Source: SURF-25 sp040754255
GTDB taxonomy: Bacteria; Omnitrophota; Gorgyraeia; Gygaellales; Profunditerraquicolaceae
Reading direction: 5' to 3'
DNA: 11,000 nt
Assembly (NCBI GenBank): GCA_040754255.1
Contig: JBFMDA010000045.1
Coordinates: 1-11,000, forward strand
The notes beneath the pieces were generated by a model. The model was not told the DNA's origin, did not search any database, and saw nothing but the letters and a program-made list of their open reading frames with translations. This document shows, piece after piece, positions 7,420 through 11,000 of the stretch. The stretch's first letter is position 1. Every line of letters starts with the position of its first letter. The position numbers and the translations under genes were made by a program.

Positions 7420-8705
7420 AAATACTTCTGATCGGCTCCGGCGGCAGGGAGCATGCGCTGGCCTGGAAGATGGCCCAGTCAAGGCAGGTCAAGCGTATTT
7501 TCTGCGCGCCCGGAAACGGCGGGATTTCAGACCTTGCCGAATGCGTGGATATAAGGCCGGACGCAGTCACGGAATTGCTTGGGTTTGCAAAGCAGGAAAA
7601 GATCGATTTAACGGTGGTAGGCCCGGAAGCGCCTCTGGTAGCCGGCATTGTTGATACGTTCCGGGAACACCGATTAAAGATATTCGGGCCTGAAAAAAAC
7701 GCTGCCCAGCTTGAGGCAAGCAAGGTATTTGCCAAAAGGCTGATGAAAAAGTATGCGGTGCCTACCGCAGCATTCAGGAGTTTCGAAAAAGTTGCCCCTG
7801 CCAAAGAATATGTGCGGCAGCTCGGCGTGCCGCTTGTGATTAAGGCAGACGGCCTGGCGCAGGGCAAGGGCGTAGTGGTGGCGAATTCCATTGAAGAAGT
7901 AGAACAGTCGATTGTTTCCATAATGGAGGACAGGGTCTTCGGGGATGCGGGAAAGAAGATTATTGTCGAGGAGTGCCTCCAGGGCCAGGAGGCGTCCATC
8001 ATTGTTTTCACCGACGGGAAGCATGTGGTCCCGCTGGCTTCAAGCCAGGACCATAAAAGGATATTTGAGCAGGATAAAGGGCCTAATACCGGAGGCATGG
8101 GCGCATATTCTCCGGCTCCGGTAGTCAGCGAAAAATTGTTTCAGGAGGTCATGGATACGATTATCGAGCCTACGATAAAAGGGCTTGCCAGCGAAGGCAT
8201 TGTGTATCAAGGAGTCCTCTATGCGGGAATCATGCGTACCGCGCAAGGCCCTAAAGTCTTGGAATTTAATGTCCGTTTCGGCGACCCAGAAACACAGGCA
8301 ATCCTGCCCCGCCTTGATTCTGACCTGGTAGAAGCGATGTGCGCTACCATTGAAGGCAGGCTTAATAACCTGGCATTGAAATGGAAGGAGCAGGCGTGCG
8401 TGTGCGTGGTATGCGCTTCTAAGGGATATCCCGGGGCATATGAGAAGGCTAAAGAGATCATGGGCCTTAAAGAAGCAGGCATGATGAAGGACGTGGTAGT
8501 TTTTCACGCCGGCACAGAAAAAAAAGAAGGCAAGTATTTTACCAGCGGCGGGCGGGTATTAGGCGTTACCGGGTTGGGCGCAACTGTGAAAGATGCGATT
8601 GATAATGCGTACCGCGCAGCCGGGAAAATCCATTTCGAGGGGATGCATTTTCGCAGGGACATAGGGCAGAAGGCGCTGTTGCTGAAGGATAATATAGAAG
8701 CGTAG
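7416..8705 (+). CDS. purD: Phosphoribosylamine–glycine ligase (GAR synthetase)
   Basis: ATP-grasp enzyme of step 2, joining glycine to the unstable phosphoribosylamine made by PurF. The 429-residue product starts with the N-terminal fold MKILLIGSGGREHALAWK and APGNGG (31–36). It continues with the ATP-grasp core: VIKADGLAQGKGVVVA (141–156), GPNTGGMGAYSP (222–233) and the metal/ATP-binding FNVRFGDPETQ (284–294). The C-terminal PurD domain (about 330–429) is complete, so this is a normal full-length single-function PurD with no fused PurM or PurN. It begins inside the purM stop codon (ATGA), with only a weak ribosome-binding site, suggesting translational coupling. The end carries two consecutive TAG stops (8703–8708) and is followed by the repeat-rich gap. 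Confidence 0.98.
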   Translation: MKILLIGSGGREHALAWKMAQSRQVKRIFCAPGNGGISDLAECVDIRPDAVTELLGFAKQEKIDLTVVGPEAPLVAGIVDTFREHRLKIFGPEKNAAQLEASKVFAKRLMKKYAVPTAAFRSFEKVAPAKEYVRQLGVPLVIKADGLAQGKGVVVANSIEEVEQSIVSIMEDRVFGDAGKKIIVEECLQGQEASIIVFTDGKHVVPLASSQDHKRIFEQDKGPNTGGMGAYSPAPVVSEKLFQEVMDTIIEPTIKGLASEGIVYQGVLYAGIMRTAQGPKVLEFNVRFGDPETQAILPRLDSDLVEAMCATIEGRLNNLALKWKEQACVCVVCASKGYPGAYEKAKEIMGLKEAGMMKDVVVFHAGTEKKEGKYFTSGGRVLGVTGLGATVKDAIDNAYRAAGKIHFEGMHFRRDIGQKALLLKDNIEA

Positions 8706-8709
8706 TAGT

Positions 8710-8744
8710 GCGTATTGAGTATAGCGTATTGCGTACAGCGTAAA
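8710..8744 (+). repeat. Five tandem 7-nt units (consensus near GCGTATT)
   Basis: Directly after the purD stop codons lie five consecutive heptamers: GCGTATT, GAGTATA, GCGTATT, GCGTACA and GCGTAAA. This is a short degenerate tandem array in the purD–purE gap, with no coding or promoter explanation. Similar GCGTAT-rich intergenic strings recur in some uncultured candidate-phylum genomes as I recall, but this is unverified. Confidence 0.75.
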
Positions 8745-8761
8745 AACGGTTTTTGGGTATT

Positions 8762-8854
8762 GGGTTAGGTTATGGGATTGGTGATTGGGTAAAGTGGTTG
8801 GTGTCAAAACACACCAAAGGCCATATACCAACCATTAGGCCATCAACCTAACCC
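8762..8854. repeat. Long imperfect inverted repeat: G/T-rich left arm, C/A-rich right arm
   Basis: GGGTTAGGTT (8762–8771) is the exact reverse complement of AACCTAACCC (8845–8854). Allowing one unpaired base at 8844, the stem extends to 14 bp (8762–8775 with 8840–8854). The interior is G/T-rich on the left and C/A-rich on the right, allowing further alternative pairings such as GGTTGGT (8796–8802) with ACCAACC (8827–8833). No run of T follows the stem, so it does not look like an intrinsic terminator. Confidence 0.65.
8798..8817. repeat. Small hairpin at the apex of the larger inverted repeat
   Basis: TTGGTGT (8798–8804) and ACACCAA (8811–8817) form a perfect 7-bp stem with a 6-nt loop (CAAAAC). 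It competes with the alternative pairing of 8796–8802 and 8827–8833, so the transcript could adopt two local folds. Whether either is functional is unknown. Confidence 0.6.
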
Positions 8855-8858
8855 CTTG

Positions 8859-8892
8859 AGCCTTAACCTTACTGAACCTAAGCCTTAACCTT
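8859..8892 (+). repeat. Pair of 12-bp direct repeats upstream of purE
   Basis: AGCCTTAACCTT occurs at 8859–8870 and again at 8881–8892, a 22-bp repeat-to-repeat period (about three 7-nt words). The intervening ACTGAACCTA is a related word. The second copy ends 17 bases before the purE ribosome-binding site, so a regulatory role is possible but unsupported beyond position. Confidence 0.65.
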
Positions 8893-8908
8893 GGCCTTTT
8901 ACTACAAC

Positions 8909-8913
8909 GGAGG
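8909..8913 (+). promoter_or_regulatory. Ribosome-binding site that sets the purE start
   Basis: GGAGG four bases before the ATG at 8918. It supports 8918, where PurE homology begins, over the in-frame TTG at 8891 that would add nine non-homologous residues encoded by the repeat region. Confidence 0.75.
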
Positions 8914-8917
8914 AACG

Positions 8918-9403
8918 ATGCGTAAGCCGATATGTATTCTGATGGGAAGTGCTTCGGATCTGGAAACAGTCCGGGAAACAGCAAATGTCCTGAAGGATTT
9001 TAAGATTGGTTTTGAAATCAAGGTATTGTCCGCGCACAGGTCTCCTAAGGAATTGGCCTGTTACGTAGAGGAAGCCGCAGCAAAAGGCGCAAAGGTTTTT
9101 ATCGCAGCTGCCGGAGGCTCGGCAGCATTGGCAGGAGTAATTGCCAGCCACACGGTCCTGCCGGTTATCGGGATCCCCATTGAGACCAGGAGTTTAAAAG
9201 GGATGGATTCGTTGCTTTCTACCGTACAGATGCCCGGCGGTATTCCGGTCGCGGGTATGGCAATCGGAAAAGCAGGGGCCAAAAACGCCGCCCTTCTTGC
9301 GCTGGAAATACTCGGGTTGCAGGATGCAAGAATCGCAAAGGCGCTGTGGGCATATAAGCAAAAAATGAGGATAGCCATAAGGAATACAAAAATAAAGATA
9401 TGA
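8918..9403 (+). CDS. purE: N5-carboxyaminoimidazole ribonucleotide mutase / AIR carboxylase catalytic subunit PurE
   Basis: Step 6 of purine synthesis, forming CAIR from N5-CAIR (class I, with PurK) or from AIR and CO2 (class II). The 161-residue protein has the class I hallmarks: MGSASD (9–14) for phosphate binding, SAHRSP (38–43) with catalytic His40 equivalent to E. coli His45, and DSLLSTVQMPGGIPVAGMAIG in the C-terminal half. The conserved GGAAHLPG loop reads GGSAALAG (66–73), so the residue matching E. coli His75 is Ala70. Class II enzymes carry a different loop, so class is best called class I-like with a substitution. purK is not in the window. Its stop overlaps the next start as ATGA, linking it to the translation-modification block. 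It follows the 212-bp gap, so it may have its own promoter, but no clear −35/−10 pair was seen. Confidence 0.95.
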   Translation: MRKPICILMGSASDLETVRETANVLKDFKIGFEIKVLSAHRSPKELACYVEEAAAKGAKVFIAAAGGSAALAGVIASHTVLPVIGIPIETRSLKGMDSLLSTVQMPGGIPVAGMAIGKAGAKNAALLALEILGLQDARIAKALWAYKQKMRIAIRNTKIKI

Positions 9404-10461
9404 TCCCTGTCAAAATCGCCCAGGCGAATCCTTTAAATCCTCAATATGAATACCTCAAAGAGGCTGCCGATGTCATCAGCCGGGGAGGGCTCGTGCTTCT
9501 GCCTACTGATACCGTATACGGCATTGCCGCAGACAGTAAAAATCAGAAGGCAATCGAGAGACTCTATGAGATAAAAAAAAGGCCCCCTGAGAAACGGTTT
9601 TCCCAACTTATCGATACCAAGGAGAAAGTCGAAGATATCGCAGTGGATATCCCGGTGGTTGCGTATAAGTTAATGGATGCGTTCTGGCCAGGCCCCCTGA
9701 CCCTGGTGTGTAAGGCAAAGGAAAAAGATACTATTGCGCTTCGGCTGCCGGACAACCTGATAGCACAAAAAATCATTACCCTTTCCAAAACCAGCGTGGT
9801 GTGCCCATCGGCTAACTTTTCAGGAGGGCCTGCCCCGCGCGAATTCGGCGATGCAATCAATAACTTTAAGGAAGCGGTTGACTATGCGATCGATGCAGGG
9901 CCATGCGAATTGGGCGTTGAATCTTCCATAGTAGATGTGACTACCCATCCGTTGCAGATACTGCGGGAAGGCGCTATAAAGAAAGAGGAGATCATGGCAG
10001 TGGCCCACAAGAAGAACGTGCTTTTTGTCTGCACGGGGAATTCCTGCCGTTCGGTTATGGCAGAGGCCTACCTTGAGAAAAAACTTCAGGAGAACGGCCG
10101 CGATGACGTTGCGGTTATCTCGGCAGGGCTTATGATGCTGCCCGGCATGGGCGCCACAGAGGAAACAAAGGAGCTCCTGGAGGAAGAAGGGATAGACGTG
10201 TCCGGGCACCGTTCACAGCGCCTGACTAAAGAGCTGCTGGATAAATCCGATATCATACTAGTGATGGAAAACCTGCACGAGGAACGGATCGCCCAGCTGT
10301 ATCCTAAGGCGCTTAACAGGGTATACCTATTGCGGGAGTTTGCCCAGATAAAGGGGGATAGCCTGGATATTTCCGACCCCATCGGCAAAAGCATAGAGTT
10401 TTACAGGCAGACATTTGCGGTGATCAAGGATTCTATAGAAAGGATACTGAATATATTATGA
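9400..10461 (+). CDS. TsaC/Sua5-type threonylcarbamoyl-AMP synthase fused to a low-molecular-weight (arginine-type) phosphatase
   Basis: A 353-residue two-domain protein. Residues about 1–195 form a YrdC/Sua5 domain that makes threonylcarbamoyl-AMP from threonine, bicarbonate and ATP for the tRNA t6A37 modification. Motifs are PTDTVYG (35–41), KKRPPEKRF (59–67), RLPDN (115–119), CPSANFSGG (135–143) and the ELGVESSIVDV stretch (170–180). Residues about 203–353 form a low-molecular-weight phosphatase: P-loop CTGNSCRS (Cys211, Arg217 of CX5R) and the general acid motif DPIGKS (Asp326). The Sua5 C-terminal domain of longer enzymes is absent. The phosphatase resembles B. subtilis YwlE (protein arginine phosphatase), with Ser215 where YwlE has the specificity Thr and ordinary tyrosine phosphatases have Ile. 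It starts within the purE stop (ATGA) and ends within the rpiB start (ATGA). The fusion appears genuine because the frame is continuous with no stop between domains. Two separate genes are known in B. subtilis. Confidence 0.93.
   Translation: MIPVKIAQANPLNPQYEYLKEAADVISRGGLVLLPTDTVYGIAADSKNQKAIERLYEIKKRPPEKRFSQLIDTKEKVEDIAVDIPVVAYKLMDAFWPGPLTLVCKAKEKDTIALRLPDNLIAQKIITLSKTSVVCPSANFSGGPAPREFGDAINNFKEAVDYAIDAGPCELGVESSIVDVTTHPLQILREGAIKKEEIMAVAHKKNVLFVCTGNSCRSVMAEAYLEKKLQENGRDDVAVISAGLMMLPGMGATEETKELLEEEGIDVSGHRSQRLTKELLDKSDIILVMENLHEERIAQLYPKALNRVYLLREFAQIKGDSLDISDPIGKSIEFYRQTFAVIKDSIERILNIL
9984..9996 (+). promoter_or_regulatory. Possible internal ribosome-binding site and start between the two fused domains
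   Basis: AGAGGAG (9984–9990) is followed by an in-frame ATG (9994–9996, Met199), at the junction between the TsaC domain and the phosphatase domain. Initiation here would give a free 155-residue phosphatase, the typical size of stand-alone family members. The spacing is short (5 bases counted from AGAGG), and the purine-rich stretch could be coincidental Lys/Glu codons. It may also be a relic of two formerly separate genes. Confidence 0.4.
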
Positions 10462-10913
10462 GGACACTGCTTATTGCGTCGGACCATGCGGGATTCGCCC
10501 TGAAAGAGCGGCTTAAAGACTATGTCGCACGGCGCGGGGTAAAGGTAAAAGATCTAGGGGCTTACTCAAGGGAGCGCTGCGATTATCCGTTGTCGGCAGC
10601 TACCCTGGCCAGGGCCATTTCGACGAAGGGGCATTCCCGAGGCATCCTCATTTGTAAGAGCGGCATCGGCAATTCTATCGTGGCCAACAGGTTTCCCGGG
10701 GTACGGGCAGCATTGTGCTACAATGTGAAGGCGGCATTACTTTCGCGTAAACACAACGACAGTAATATTCTGGTCCTGGGCGCAGGGTTTGTCACTGTTG
10801 CCCTTGCCAAGAAGATCGTAGCTGCATGGCTGCGCACGCCGTTTGAAGGCGGCAGGCATTTACGCCGGCTCACACAGATTGAAAAAATCGAAAAAGCAAT
10901 AAAAGGAGCATGA
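10458..10913 (+). CDS. rpiB: Ribose-5-phosphate isomerase B (RpiB/LacAB family)
   Basis: Interconverts ribulose-5-phosphate and ribose-5-phosphate, the precursor of the PRPP used by PurF. The 151-residue protein has IASDHAG (6–12, Asp9–His10), DYP (42–44), the active-site segment ICKSGIGNSIVANRF (65–79) with the catalytic Cys66, RKHNDSNILVLG (97–108, His99) and FEGGRH (129–134). Length and order match bacterial RpiB. The usual CGTGIG reads CKSGIG, so the Gly after Cys is Lys and the Thr is Ser; the hydroxyl is kept but the Lys is unusual. A related sugar-phosphate isomerase with a different substrate therefore cannot be excluded. The start is coupled to the upstream stop by ATGA. Its 3' end carries the AAAAGGAG that serves glyA. 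Confidence 0.92.
   Translation: MRTLLIASDHAGFALKERLKDYVARRGVKVKDLGAYSRERCDYPLSAATLARAISTKGHSRGILICKSGIGNSIVANRFPGVRAALCYNVKAALLSRKHNDSNILVLGAGFVTVALAKKIVAAWLRTPFEGGRHLRRLTQIEKIEKAIKGA
10901..10908 (+). promoter_or_regulatory. Ribosome-binding site of glyA
   Basis: AAAAGGAG, nine bases before the ATG at 10918 and lying within the last codons of rpiB. It supports the start of the truncated glyA frame and its co-translation with rpiB. Confidence 0.7.
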
Positions 10914-10917
10914 CCGC

Positions 10918-11000
10918 ATGGGATATCTAAAGAAAGTTGACCCTGAGATTTACGAAGCGATTAAAGAAGAGATCAAGAGGCAGCAGGATAACCTGGAGAT
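10918..11000 (+). CDS. glyA: Serine hydroxymethyltransferase (3' partial)
   Basis: Only 27 full codons are visible before the window ends. They read MGYLKKVDPEIYEAIKEEIK and then RQQDNLE, which matches the N terminus of GlyA just before the LIASEN motif, here beyond the edge. GlyA converts serine and tetrahydrofolate to glycine and methylene-tetrahydrofolate, supplying the glycine used by PurD and the one-carbon units for two formyl transfers of purine synthesis. It begins four bases after the rpiB stop. The rpiB–glyA order with an upstream tsaC/arginine phosphatase mirrors the B. subtilis ywlC–glyA region, which strengthens a call made on a short fragment. Confidence 0.85.
   Translation, partial: MGYLKKVDPEIYEAIKEEIKRQQDNLE

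Noticed and set aside
7385..8098. Minus-strand open frame of 237 codons opposite purD
   Set aside because: Shadow of a strongly supported purD; Ser/Thr-rich translation with no recognisable motif.
8559..8831. Minus-strand open frame over the purD end and the repeat gap (90 codons)
   Set aside because: The translation is a repetitive YAIRYTQYA-like string made by the heptad repeat; it has no recognisable domain and overlaps purD.
8798..8860. Intrinsic terminator after purD
   Set aside because: Hairpins exist but no U-rich tract follows any of them; termination cannot be supported.
8710..8892. CRISPR array
   Set aside because: The repeats are 7–12 nt, degenerate and contiguous, with no spacer-like unique segments of constant length and no cas genes.
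8745..8917. Sigma-70 promoter or purine (PurR/guanine) riboswitch before purE
   Set aside because: No convincing −35/−10 pair or riboswitch core was found; the region is low-complexity repeat.

Overview
The window is a single-strand (+) gene cluster for de novo purine nucleotide synthesis, running into a short housekeeping block. In order it holds: purL (5' end outside the window), a LOG-family nucleotide phosphoribohydrolase, purQ, a degenerate PurF paralogue, the catalytic purF, purM, purD, a 212-bp repeat-rich intergenic gap, purE, a fused TsaC/Sua5–low-molecular-weight phosphatase gene, rpiB, and the first 27 codons of glyA (3' end outside). Genes are packed tightly, with ATGA stop/start overlaps at purM/purD, purE/tsaC fusion and tsaC fusion/rpiB, and 13–14-nt overlaps at LOG/purQ and purF/purM. 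Transcription as one or two operons is therefore likely, with the gap after purD as the only plausible break.

Taken together the genes encode step 1 (PurF), step 2 (PurD), step 4 (PurL and PurQ), step 5 (PurM) and step 6 (PurE) of IMP synthesis. RpiB supplies ribose-5-phosphate for PRPP. GlyA makes glycine (the PurD substrate) and one-carbon folate. purS, purN/purT, purK, purC, purB and purH are not visible here. The visible part of PurL alone is about 687 residues, so a long PurL is likely.

The most interesting points are these. (1) A PurF-like protein sits directly upstream of true purF; its glutaminase nucleophile Cys is Ser, and the other glutaminase signature residues are also lost, while its PRPP loop and four Fe-S cysteines are kept. 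(2) A LOG-family enzyme is inserted between purL and purQ. (3) PurE carries Ala at the position of the conserved His of the GGAAHLPG motif. (4) A TsaC–arginine-phosphatase-like fusion followed by rpiB and glyA mirrors the Bacillus subtilis ywlC–ywlE–ywlF(rpiB)–glyA order. (5) The purD–purE gap is built of degenerate 7-nt words arranged as a large imperfect inverted repeat.

The organism is clearly bacterial, with GC content by eye near 50% and strong AAGGAG ribosome-binding sites. The Fe-S cysteines in both PurF proteins fit an anaerobic lifestyle but do not prove it. The GCGTATT-type heptad intergenic repeats and the gene order remind me of uncultured candidate-phylum bacteria such as Omnitrophota. 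That assignment is from memory and is weak. No tRNA, rRNA, CRISPR, phage or transposase sequence was seen.
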